Positions 34,381 through 43,000 of a DNA stretch of 43,043 bases are shown here, one piece after another. A program made the position numbers and the translations under genes. Numbering within the stretch: the first letter of the stretch is position 1; each line of letters opens with the position of its first letter. The notes below the pieces were generated by a model. The model was not told the DNA's origin. It searched no databases and worked only from the letters and a program-made list of their open reading frames with translations. This stretch comes from Deltaproteobacteria bacterium (lineage in GTDB: Bacteria; Desulfobacterota; Desulfobulbia; Desulfobulbales; SURF-16), in NCBI GenBank assembly GCA_024277655.1, contig JAJRUT010000084.1, forward strand, positions 1-43,043. The letters run 5' to 3'.

Positions 34381-36102
34381 TTGAATAAGCTTATTCGTCA
34401 CATCAATTTTAGCCTGATTATTATAACTCTCGCCCTCTTTTCCCTGCCAACCGTAAGTCTTGCCGAAACGCAAAAAACCATCTACATCTCACCTTTCAAG
34501 GTTCACGCCAAAAAGGATATGTCCTTTTTGAAGGACGCCATGCGCGCCATGATGGCAAGCCGTCTTGCCGCCAACGCCGGGCTCCAAATTACCGAAAATA
34601 AAGCCAAAGCGGATTACACCCTAGACGGGGCTATCACTGCCATTGGCAATAGCCTGAGCATCAATGCCAAGATCACCAGCGCAGATGGCTCCACCCCAGA
34701 GGCCACCTACTACGCCACCGCCGCCAGCGAAGACGAGATTATTCCAGCGGTGGACACCCTGGCCCGCACCATCAGCCATAAATCTTTTAGTCGTAAGGAA
34801 ACACCAGACACCGTATCCCAGGGAGCTTGGCAGCCCCAGACTTCGCCAGCAATTACCCCTCCCCCCGAGAAAAATGCCGGCTTTGAGACAGCCCATCCAG
34901 ACCGGGCCTTTATCCAGCCGCACGCAACAGTCCAAACTAGCCCATTACCACCTGTTGTTGTGACTAAGTCACCGACTAAACCACAGCCTCAGCCGACTGA
35001 CCCCGCCACTGTTATAGCCCAGACAGTATCCGCACCTGGAGGATTTCAAAAAACCCGCAACTTTCCCATTTCCATGCAGGATCTGACCGTGGGGGATATA
35101 GATGGAGACGGCACAAATGACCTCATCGTGGCCTCGACCAGTGAAATTTTTGTCTACCAGATAGCCGGTACCAACCTTGCGCATTTCGGCCAAATTTCTC
35201 TACCAGCAAATCACAAGATTATTTCCATAGAAATAGCTGATCTCGACACCAATGGTCTTAGCGAAATCTATGTCACCTCTGTCGACCATAACAGCCGCCC
35301 CAGCAGCATGGCAGTCCACTGGCAAAACAATCGCTTCAGCTATCTTTTCCAGAACCAGCGCTGGTTTATTAAGCCCATCTTTACCCCCGGCCAAAATCTT
35401 ATTTTGGCCGGACAGCGTGGCGGGATTGAATTCCCCATGAGTAAGGGGATTTTTGAGCTACACCTCCAGGATGGCCAGCTTCAGGAGGGAAATAAACTCA
35501 CCGTTCCCGACCAAGCCAATATTTACAATTTTGCCATGGCAGATCTTGATGGCGATGGCGTGACAGAGGTCATCATGCTCGATGAGGACGACCGCCTCCA
35601 TGTCACCATGACCGGTGGTCGTAAACTGTGGTCAAGCGATGAGCATTATGGCGGAACTCTGCGTTTTGTTGGTGGAAAATCAGCTACCCGCAAGAAAGGT
35701 GGAGCCAATAAACAGCCGGTGAGCGAAAGAGGAGATGCCAGCCAGGATCGCCTGTATATCCATTCCCGCCTGATTATTACCGATATCAACAACGACAATA
35801 AACCGGACGTGATCGTTAACAGAAACCTCTCCTCGGCCTCCAGAATCTTTAAAAACTTCAAGGCCTACCCAAGTGGCGAGATCCATGCCCTGACATGGAA
35901 CGGTATCGGACTTAGCGAGCTATGGCACACCCCGAAAATCGATGGTTACGTTGCCTCATACACGTTCAACAAGGGGCCGAACTCAGACCAAACCAGACTC
36001 TATGTGGGACTTATAATTAACAGCGGCTGGATGGATATGCTCAGCGCCAAAGACTCAACCGTGTTAATTTTCCCCCTGCCGGCAGATACACCTGATCAAT
36101 AA
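34381..36102 (+). CDS. Exported VCBS/FG-GAP repeat protein with TolB/FlgO-like N-terminal domain
   Basis: 573 residues from a TTG start at 34381 with AGGGG about 10 bases upstream; the start restores a full signal peptide (ends VSLAE). Residues about 32-135 resemble a TolB-N/FlgO alpha/beta domain (IYISPFKVHAKKD, AMMASRLAANAGLQI). A Pro-rich linker (about 140-215) follows, then a beta-propeller with three calcium-loop motifs: DIDGDGTNDLIV, DLDGDGVTEVIM and DINNDNKPDVIV. Location periplasm or outer surface. Function unknown; possibly ligand or envelope-structure binding. Confidence 0.8.
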   Translation: MNKLIRHINFSLIIITLALFSLPTVSLAETQKTIYISPFKVHAKKDMSFLKDAMRAMMASRLAANAGLQITENKAKADYTLDGAITAIGNSLSINAKITSADGSTPEATYYATAASEDEIIPAVDTLARTISHKSFSRKETPDTVSQGAWQPQTSPAITPPPEKNAGFETAHPDRAFIQPHATVQTSPLPPVVVTKSPTKPQPQPTDPATVIAQTVSAPGGFQKTRNFPISMQDLTVGDIDGDGTNDLIVASTSEIFVYQIAGTNLAHFGQISLPANHKIISIEIADLDTNGLSEIYVTSVDHNSRPSSMAVHWQNNRFSYLFQNQRWFIKPIFTPGQNLILAGQRGGIEFPMSKGIFELHLQDGQLQEGNKLTVPDQANIYNFAMADLDGDGVTEVIMLDEDDRLHVTMTGGRKLWSSDEHYGGTLRFVGGKSATRKKGGANKQPVSERGDASQDRLYIHSRLIITDINNDNKPDVIVNRNLSSASRIFKNFKAYPSGEIHALTWNGIGLSELWHTPKIDGYVASYTFNKGPNSDQTRLYVGLIINSGWMDMLSAKDSTVLIFPLPADTPDQ

Positions 36103-36132
36103 ACCACATGAGGTGGAACCTTCCCGCCTGCT

Positions 36133-36162
36133 TTGGGCGAGGTGCTAGCCTCGCAGTATAAA
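36133..36162 (+). promoter_or_regulatory. Candidate narK promoter with operator palindrome in the spacer
   Basis: TTGGGC (36133-36138) and TATAAA (36157-36162) are 18 bases apart. A perfect GCGAGG-N6-CCTCGC palindrome (36137-36154) occupies the spacer, as expected for a repressor or MerR-like regulator binding over the promoter. AAGGAGA lies immediately before the narK ATG. Confidence 0.45.
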
Positions 36163-36225
36163 ATCAGGTCAACAACCACCATGCCATATGATACCCTATA
36201 GCAAAATACTTCACAGGAAGGAGAT

Positions 36226-37503
36226 ATGGCGACATTTACAGGGACACCAAACCAGGGGTTAGCAGGCGCAACCCTTGGTTTTTTTATTGGTTTTGCCGCC
36301 GTCTCCCTCTATGGCCCTACCGCCGCTTTAATCAAACAACAAATCCAACTCTCCCCTGTGCTCATCGGCCTTTTAGTGGCTGCCCCCAATTTATCCGGCT
36401 CCCTGCTCCGTATTCCGTTCTCAGCCTGGGTCGATACCTCCGGCGGTCGCAAGCCCATGCTCACCCTGCTGACCCTCTCAATTATTGGCATGATCGGCCT
36501 CTCCTATCTCCTCTCCACCAAGGCCAATCAATTAAATGGTCATTACCTGGAGTTGCTGGTCTATGGGGTGCTGTCCGGTTGCGGGATTGCCACCTTCTCC
36601 GTTGGCATCAGTCAGACCTCCTACTGGTTCCCCATGCACCGTCAAGGTTCCGCCCTTGCCACCTATGCCGGGATAGGGAATCTTGCCCCCGGAATCTTTG
36701 CCTTTTTAATTCCTCTTGTTGCCCTGCCTGTTTTAGGCTTGAGTGGCGCTTATATTGGTTGGCTGATCTTCCTGACCTTTGGCACCATCGCCTACTTCTT
36801 CCTGGGTAAAAACGCCTGGTATTTTCAGGCTATTCATAATGGCGAATCTAAAGAGCAAGCGATTCGTAGCGCAAAAGAGATGGGGCAGGAGATCTTCCCC
36901 AAGGGGCGACTGATTGACTCCCTGAAAACCTCCGGCACCAAGAGAGCCACCTGGATTCTCGTTGCCATCTATTTTTCCACCTTCGGTGGTTTTTTGGCAC
37001 TTACCGGCTGGTTGCCAAACTACTGGATGTCTTTTTTTGATCTGCCCATTAAAATTGCCGGAGGACTTACGGCAGCCTACGCCATCATTGCCTCTTTGGT
37101 TCGCATCTATGGTGGACTCCTAGCTGATAAATATGGCGGTAAGACCACCCTGTTTTACTCTTTGTCTATTATGCTCATCGGCAGCTTTATGATGACCATT
37201 TCAGCCGCCCTACCTGGGGCCATTGGCGGTGTACTCCTTATGGCCATCGGTATGGGGGCTGGTAATGCTGCCGTATTTAAACTCGTCCCCAAAGCAGCAC
37301 CGGATGCCATTGGCGGAGTTGCTGGCTGGGTCGGAGGGCTGGGTGCCTTCGGCGGATTTGTCATTCCTCTGGTTATGGCCCTCTTTCTCACTGAAGGGGC
37401 ACAAAACGACAGAGGATATGGGGCAGGATTTTTTCTCTTTATTATTCTCTCCCTGCTGTCCATGCTGGCCACCAAACTCTTTTCAACAACAGGTGAAAGA
37501 TAA
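36226..37503 (+). CDS. narK: NarK/NasA-type nitrate/nitrite transporter (MFS)
   Basis: 425 residues, about 12 membrane helices. GRKPML between helices 2 and 3 and the nitrate signature GMGAGNAAVFKLVP in the second half (residues about 343-356), matching the NarK/NasA family Gly-rich motif, identify it. GNLAPGIFAF is the matching motif in helix 5. It imports nitrate or exchanges it with nitrite. A consensus AAGGAG ribosome site precedes the start. Linked to the nitrate reductase gene downstream by 48 bases. Confidence 0.92.
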   Translation: MATFTGTPNQGLAGATLGFFIGFAAVSLYGPTAALIKQQIQLSPVLIGLLVAAPNLSGSLLRIPFSAWVDTSGGRKPMLTLLTLSIIGMIGLSYLLSTKANQLNGHYLELLVYGVLSGCGIATFSVGISQTSYWFPMHRQGSALATYAGIGNLAPGIFAFLIPLVALPVLGLSGAYIGWLIFLTFGTIAYFFLGKNAWYFQAIHNGESKEQAIRSAKEMGQEIFPKGRLIDSLKTSGTKRATWILVAIYFSTFGGFLALTGWLPNYWMSFFDLPIKIAGGLTAAYAIIASLVRIYGGLLADKYGGKTTLFYSLSIMLIGSFMMTISAALPGAIGGVLLMAIGMGAGNAAVFKLVPKAAPDAIGGVAGWVGGLGAFGGFVIPLVMALFLTEGAQNDRGYGAGFFLFIILSLLSMLATKLFSTTGER

Positions 37504-37551
37504 AGAGGATGCCTCCTAACCTTTTACCCTTAACCATTTTATTCTAGAAAA

Positions 37552-39639
37552 ATGCCCAAGCCAACTATAACCCATACCATTTGCGGCTACTGCTCCACCG
37601 GTTGCGGCCTGTCCATCCACCAACTTGAAACCGGAGAGATGAAGATTAGACCCAGGGCAGGGTATCCGGTAAATAACGGTTCTCTCTGCCCCAAAGGTGC
37701 CAAACTGTTTGAACCTTTTATGGCCCCAGACCGGGCTGTTTCCCCCATGCGTCGAGAAAATGATGGTTCCATGACCAGCCTTAGCTGGGATGAAAGTTTG
37801 GAGGAAATGTGCACAAGATTTAAACAGATCATCCATGACCATGGCCCCGAGGCGGTGGCCTTTCTATCCACCGGCCAAATTACCACTGAGGAGTTTGCCC
37901 TGCTTGGTGCTTTGACTAAATATGGCATGGGCATCCTGGATGGTGACGGCAACACCCGTCAGTGTATGGCCTCATCGGTGGTGGCATACAAACAAGCCTT
38001 TGGCTTTGACGCGCCACCATACTGCTATGCGGACTTTGAAGAGTCTGATCTGATTATTCTTGTTGGATCCAACATGGCTATTACTCAACCGATCATGTGG
38101 AGACGCACCCGTAAGAATAGCCACAATAGTAAAATCATTACTATTGACCCCCGTGCTTCACAGACAGCCACAAAATCCGACGTCCACTACCAGATTAAAC
38201 CAAAGACAGACCTCTTCCTGTTTTACGGTATTGCCCGACGTCTAATCGTCAAAGGCTGGGTTGATGATGATTTTGTCCAAAATAACACCAAAGGATTCAC
38301 CGAGTTTGCGCAATTTGTCAGGGACTTCAACCTTGAAATGGTGAGTGTTGAAACAGGATTATCGGTGCCGGAAATAAAGGAACTAACCAGACTCATCCAT
38401 GAACATAAACGGGTATCATTCTGGTGGGCCATGGGCATCAACCAGTCATACCAGGGCGTGCGTGGCGGCCAATCTCTCATCAATCTGGCCCTCATGACAG
38501 GTAATATTGGCAGACCTGGAACAGGGGCAAATTCGGTCACCGGACAATGTAACGCCATGGGGTCACGACTCTTCTCCAACCTGTCCAATATGTACGGCGG
38601 GCGCGATTTTACTAATCCAAAACAGCGCGCAGAACTTGCCAAAATTCTTGATATTGATGAGAAACTCATCCCCACCCGTCCTTCAAAACCATACAACCAG
38701 ATTGTTGAATCCATTGCCGATGGTACGATTAAAGGGTTGTGGGTTATTGCCACCAACCCGGCAAGTTCCTGGATTAATCAGTCAGACTTCCTCGCGACTT
38801 TAAAAAAGCTCGACTATCTTGTGGTGCAGGATATGTACACCACCACAGCCACAGCAAAATATGCTGATCTTATTTTACCGGCGGCAGGCAGTGCCGAAAA
38901 GACAGGAACTTTTATTAATTCGGAACGAAGAATAGGCGTCCTCAACAGCCCCATTTCTCCTCCAGGACTAGCCCTGTCAGACTTTGATATTTTCCTGAAA
39001 ATTGCCGATAAATGGGGTTGTGCTGATCTGTTAAAAAAATGGCAGACACCGGCAGCAGTTTTTGAGATTCTCAAGGAGACCTCGCGGGGTACGGTCTGCG
39101 ACATTAGCGGCATTCGTGATTATGCCATGCTTGACGCTGAAAATGGTATTCAGTGGCCATATCCGGAAAACAACCCTGATACGACCAAGCAACGCCGCCT
39201 TTTTGCTGATAAAACCTTTTATCATGATGACGGCAAGGCCAGGTTCTGTTTTGCCCCAGTGGCACCGGTGCCTGAACCCACTGATGCAATGTGGCCCTTA
39301 TGGCTCCTCACCGGACGCGGAACAATATTCCATTGGCACACAAGGACAAAAACAGGAAAAATAGAGGCGTTCAATCGTCAATATTCTAAGCAACCATATA
39401 TCCTTATCCACCCTGACGATGCCACCAAATATGGGGTTGAGCAGGAGAAAATGATCACCGTTGTCTCCCGCCACGGCCGGGGGCGGTTTCAAGCCAAATG
39501 GAGTGAGACCATGGCACCTGGACAGATTTTTATTTCCATGCATTATCAGGTTACCAACCAACTAACAGGGCCCTACTTTGACCCGTTATCCTTTCAGCCC
39601 TCATACAAAGCTACGGCTGTTCGAATTGAAAAAGAGTGA
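37552..39639 (+). CDS. Molybdopterin nitrate reductase, assimilatory type, catalytic subunit
   Basis: 695 residues. One [4Fe-4S] cluster site at the N-terminus: C-x2-C-x3-C (11-18) and Cys45. Molybdenum ligand Cys is likely in GNTRQCMAS (NasA/NarB/NapA-like). No twin-arginine signal, so it should be cytoplasmic, and it lacks the C-terminal [2Fe-2S]/BFD extension of the long NasA forms, so it resembles ferredoxin-dependent NarB (about 700 residues). It would reduce nitrate to nitrite. Formate dehydrogenase FdhH is an alternative but would carry Sec or Cys in a different context; the adjacent NarK favours nitrate. Confidence 0.85.
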   Translation: MPKPTITHTICGYCSTGCGLSIHQLETGEMKIRPRAGYPVNNGSLCPKGAKLFEPFMAPDRAVSPMRRENDGSMTSLSWDESLEEMCTRFKQIIHDHGPEAVAFLSTGQITTEEFALLGALTKYGMGILDGDGNTRQCMASSVVAYKQAFGFDAPPYCYADFEESDLIILVGSNMAITQPIMWRRTRKNSHNSKIITIDPRASQTATKSDVHYQIKPKTDLFLFYGIARRLIVKGWVDDDFVQNNTKGFTEFAQFVRDFNLEMVSVETGLSVPEIKELTRLIHEHKRVSFWWAMGINQSYQGVRGGQSLINLALMTGNIGRPGTGANSVTGQCNAMGSRLFSNLSNMYGGRDFTNPKQRAELAKILDIDEKLIPTRPSKPYNQIVESIADGTIKGLWVIATNPASSWINQSDFLATLKKLDYLVVQDMYTTTATAKYADLILPAAGSAEKTGTFINSERRIGVLNSPISPPGLALSDFDIFLKIADKWGCADLLKKWQTPAAVFEILKETSRGTVCDISGIRDYAMLDAENGIQWPYPENNPDTTKQRRLFADKTFYHDDGKARFCFAPVAPVPEPTDAMWPLWLLTGRGTIFHWHTRTKTGKIEAFNRQYSKQPYILIHPDDATKYGVEQEKMITVVSRHGRGRFQAKWSETMAPGQIFISMHYQVTNQLTGPYFDPLSFQPSYKATAVRIEKE

Positions 39640-39701
39640 CAGTAAGCAGGTTGGCTGTTAGGTGTTTAAGCTCAAGGCTGTTTTAACAAGAGGAGCTTTC
39701 T

Positions 39702-41081
39702 ATGGCACAAGCCACCTTTCGCTGTTCCATTTGCCAATATGAAGTCGACGGCCCAACCCCGCCTGCCCGTTGCCCTGTCTGTGCAGCAAGCCGGGATAAG
39801 TTTATCGCCATTCAGGCCGAGTCACAAACTGCAAAGGACCTTACCACCCCACCCCTCAGCGAATATCTCAGTGAGTGGAGCCGGGAAGAGTATGAATCAG
39901 AAGAAAAATTTTCTATTATTCAGAAAATATCGAAAACCGGTGTCAGTGAAATATCCCCCATGGGAACCCGTAAATCATTTCCTGGCCTTGAAACAATCCT
40001 GTTTCGCGGTAGCCAATTTCACCGGTTCCCCCTGGATGAACATCAAGATGTAACCACCAAAACGGTGATTGGCCCAAAAGCTAAACACCCCCTAATCCTT
40101 GAAATCCCCTATTTTGTCTCCCATATGTCCTTTGGTGCCTTGTCCAGAGAGGCCAAGACTGCCCTTGCCATCGGTGCCGCCAGAGCTGGCACAGCAACCG
40201 GAACCGGAGAGGGTGGTTTACTGCCGGAGGAGAGGGAGCATGGCAAATATGTTATCTATGAGATTGGCACCGCCCTGTACGGGCGCAACAAAGAGGCCAT
40301 GCAACAGGCAGATGCCGTTGAAATAAAATTTGGTCAGGCGGCAAAACCGGGAATGGGTGGCCACTTACCCGGCTCCAAGGTTACCGCTGAGATTGCCGCC
40401 ATTCGCGGTATCCCTGAAGGCGAAGATTTTATCTCACCAAACTCCCAACCCGGTATTAAATCGGCGGAAGATCTAAAACAATTTGTCTCAGCCATCCGTG
40501 AGACCACCTGTGGCAAACCTGTGGGGATTAAATTCACCGCAGGTCACATAGAAGAAGACCTGAAATTTGTCCTCTTTGCCAAACCTGACTTTATCACCGT
40601 TGATTGTAGGGGTGGAGCCACCGGTGCCGCACCAAACTTCATCCGTGACCATATCTGCCTCCCGGCAATCTATACCATCCGCCGGGTACGTAAGTATCTT
40701 GAGCAAAACCAGTCAGCCATTACATTTTGCGTAACAGGGGGCTTTCGCGACTCCACCGATATTGCCAAAGCCATCGCCCTTGGTGCCGATGCCGTTGCCC
40801 TTGCCACCACGCCACTCCTTGCCATTGGTTGCCAACAGTATCGTATTTGTAATACCGGCAAATGCCCGGTGGGAATCGCTACCCAAGATCATGATCTACG
40901 CAAACGCCTTAACATTACCGCCTCAGCAGAGCGTTTTGGTAATTTTGCCCATGCCACCACCGAAGAATTAAAGGCCCTGGCCCGAGTCAATGGCCATAAC
41001 AATATTCACGACCTTGGCCTTGCGGACATCTTTACTATTAGTAATGAAGTCTCTCTTAATACCGATATTAACTTTGCTTAA
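39702..41081 (+). CDS. Rubredoxin-like domain fused to glutamate synthase FMN domain
   Basis: 459 residues. Residues 1-30 form a short rubredoxin/rubrerythrin-type iron site: C-x2-C at 8-11 and C-x2-C at 24-27. The rest is the GltB2-type FMN TIM barrel: FVSHMSFGALSREAK, GEGGLLPEE, and the [3Fe-4S] motif C-x5-C-x4-C in CQQYRICNTGKCPVG. There is no glutaminase domain. Relatives are archaeal-type or FMN-dependent glutamate synthase subunits; some serve in other redox reactions. Placed 62 bases after the nitrate reductase, suggesting co-transcription and use of the same electron donor, or glutamate formation from the resulting ammonium. AGAGGAG precedes the start. Confidence 0.85.
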   Translation: MAQATFRCSICQYEVDGPTPPARCPVCAASRDKFIAIQAESQTAKDLTTPPLSEYLSEWSREEYESEEKFSIIQKISKTGVSEISPMGTRKSFPGLETILFRGSQFHRFPLDEHQDVTTKTVIGPKAKHPLILEIPYFVSHMSFGALSREAKTALAIGAARAGTATGTGEGGLLPEEREHGKYVIYEIGTALYGRNKEAMQQADAVEIKFGQAAKPGMGGHLPGSKVTAEIAAIRGIPEGEDFISPNSQPGIKSAEDLKQFVSAIRETTCGKPVGIKFTAGHIEEDLKFVLFAKPDFITVDCRGGATGAAPNFIRDHICLPAIYTIRRVRKYLEQNQSAITFCVTGGFRDSTDIAKAIALGADAVALATTPLLAIGCQQYRICNTGKCPVGIATQDHDLRKRLNITASAERFGNFAHATTEELKALARVNGHNNIHDLGLADIFTISNEVSLNTDINFA

Positions 41082-41166
41082 AGCAGACGGGCTGTCTTAT
41101 GCATAAATTCCAAGAAGTTACCTTGAAAATTGCGGTTCAGAGTATAACCTGGCCTCCCGCATAAGC

Positions 41167-41182
41167 CGTTTAAATTTAAACG
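41167..41182. promoter_or_regulatory. Perfect 16-bp palindrome upstream of the repeat protein gene
   Basis: CGTTTAAATTTAAACG is a complete palindrome in the 188-base gap after the GltB-like gene, about 90 bases ahead of the next ATG. It could be an operator. TATAAC (about 41207) is a weak -10 candidate downstream of it. Confidence 0.35.
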
Positions 41183-41269
41183 TTACGCCAATTGCTTAGA
41201 ACACTATAACCATTTACATTTACTCCTTATTTTTCAAAGAATGCATGCTTACCCCCCCGGAGATTTTTG

Positions 41270-43000
41270 ATGGCTGATGAACACCTGCAGCACCTAATGC
41301 AACTCATCGAGGCAAAGCAGGTTTACACCAGCTACGCCCTGCTTAGAAAAATCCCGGCCGACACCTATATTCCGGGGAAGCAAAAGATCCATGACGAGTT
41401 AAGGGCAGCCCTCATCAAAGGTAAGGCCATCCATGCTATCTTGCAAAACAGCCGGAATAATGGGGACTACCCCACTGCCCTTCACCAGGGGTTAAAACTG
41501 CAAAAAATTGTCCCGGACTACCCAAACCTAAAGCATGACATTGCCGCCATCAGAACCGTCTTAAAAAAGCTCGAGGCAACGCTCTCAGAGGCCAAGATAG
41601 CCGCGAGTCATGGGCGAAAAGAAGAGGTTGTCAAACTTCTGCAGACCATTCGCCAAATCGATGCCAAGCATAGTGACATCGCTCTTATAGAGAAAACCGT
41701 CCGCCGCAAGGCTCAAAGTAAGAGTGTCACAAGTATTATTGTGTCAACCCTGATCATTGTTCTGCCCTGCATCCTTTTTGGGGCTGAAAAAATAATGCTC
41801 TGGCAAGCCCAGGACAATCTAAACAGCGCCTCACAACAAATCAAGATCAGCAAATTCAAAGAGGCCAACAAATCCATTGCCAAGATGCATAGTAACCTGC
41901 GCTTCATCCAGGTGTTCAACCGACTGGACAAAGAAGCCCTTGAACAACAGGCCACCTCCCTGCAATCCTCCATGGTCTTTGTCCAGGGGATGCGTGGACG
42001 AGTTATCCACGATGGCGAGTTTATCAGTGAAAGGAAAAAGAATATCATCACCAACCTTGAAACTCTCATGCTCAAAGCCTCTGGTCTGGCCGACCAAGAG
42101 GAATGGCAAGAGGCCTTGGCCACTTACAACGAAACCCTGGCCTTTATTCAGCAGCATGAGACGCAAATTGGCTCAGAGAAACCGATTATTTTCAAAGAAA
42201 TAGTTGAACTTGAGCGCAAAAAAGAGGAGGCCAGCAAACAACGGCAAAGGGAAGAATGCTTGACCCTTATTGCCCAGGCAAACAAGACCTATGGTCAAAA
42301 GAAATGGCAAGAGGCCCTCGACAAGTACAATGAGGCCTTTGAGCTTGCAAGGGTTACAGATGTCAGTGCAAGTTGCGTTAGTGAGCAAAGTCGTAACCAG
42401 TATAACGCCAGTATGGTCTCCACCTTACTCAATAAGGGCGATGCATTAAAAAAAGAAAACAACCCGACCAAGGCCGTTGACCATTACCTGCAGGCCATTG
42501 AGCTTGCCACTGCCAGCAACATGGACGAAACCACCATTCAGGATATCCAGAGCCGCATTGACAGCCTTAAGGAACAGGTTTTTATGGGCCAAGTCCATCT
42601 CCTGATCCGTGAAGGTGACAATCTGATCGATACCGGTGATTTCAAGGCTGGATTATCTAAATACAACTTCGGGCTCACCATGCTTGAAGGTAACTCTGAG
42701 CTTATCCACGGCAAGGCTAAACTAACAAGCCAACTCTCTCAGAAAATACAACAAACAGAACAAACAGCTACCCTCACAAGTCACAGGGCCCATCTTAAAA
42801 CAACGGCAGAGGCAGATTTACGGAAATACTTTGACCTTCCGCCCCAGGACAAGCTTGCAAAGCTCACCATCGTCCTCACCGGACAGCAGGACAACATCTT
42901 CACCTATTGCATTAGTGCAATCTCCGTTCGCGAAAAGGTGAAATATGAACTGTTCTATCAAATAGATGAAAATACCGGAAAGTGGACGCTGGTAAAGTGA
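41270..43000 (+). CDS. Membrane-anchored TPR-like repeat protein
   Basis: 576 residues from ATG 41270 with GGAG 7 bases upstream. Residues 1-150 are helical and highly charged, probably cytoplasmic. One membrane helix (about 153-171) follows, and the remaining 400 residues are helical repeats of TPR type: QEEWQEALATYNETL, QKKWQEALDKYNEAFE, NPTKAVDHYLQAIELA and TGDFKAGLSKYNFGL share the spacing A-x3-Y-x5. The C-terminal 50 residues are beta-rich. I do not recognise a specific family. It probably scaffolds a protein complex at the membrane. The stop codon abuts the heptamer array. Confidence 0.75.
   Translation: MADEHLQHLMQLIEAKQVYTSYALLRKIPADTYIPGKQKIHDELRAALIKGKAIHAILQNSRNNGDYPTALHQGLKLQKIVPDYPNLKHDIAAIRTVLKKLEATLSEAKIAASHGRKEEVVKLLQTIRQIDAKHSDIALIEKTVRRKAQSKSVTSIIVSTLIIVLPCILFGAEKIMLWQAQDNLNSASQQIKISKFKEANKSIAKMHSNLRFIQVFNRLDKEALEQQATSLQSSMVFVQGMRGRVIHDGEFISERKKNIITNLETLMLKASGLADQEEWQEALATYNETLAFIQQHETQIGSEKPIIFKEIVELERKKEEASKQRQREECLTLIAQANKTYGQKKWQEALDKYNEAFELARVTDVSASCVSEQSRNQYNASMVSTLLNKGDALKKENNPTKAVDHYLQAIELATASNMDETTIQDIQSRIDSLKEQVFMGQVHLLIREGDNLIDTGDFKAGLSKYNFGLTMLEGNSELIHGKAKLTSQLSQKIQQTEQTATLTSHRAHLKTTAEADLRKYFDLPPQDKLAKLTIVLTGQQDNIFTYCISAISVREKVKYELFYQIDENTGKWTLVK

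Noticed and set aside
37552..39639. Periplasmic Nap-type respiratory nitrate reductase
   Set aside because: No twin-arginine signal, no NapB/NapD partners and a length of 695 rather than about 830 residues; the assimilatory NarB-like reading fits better.
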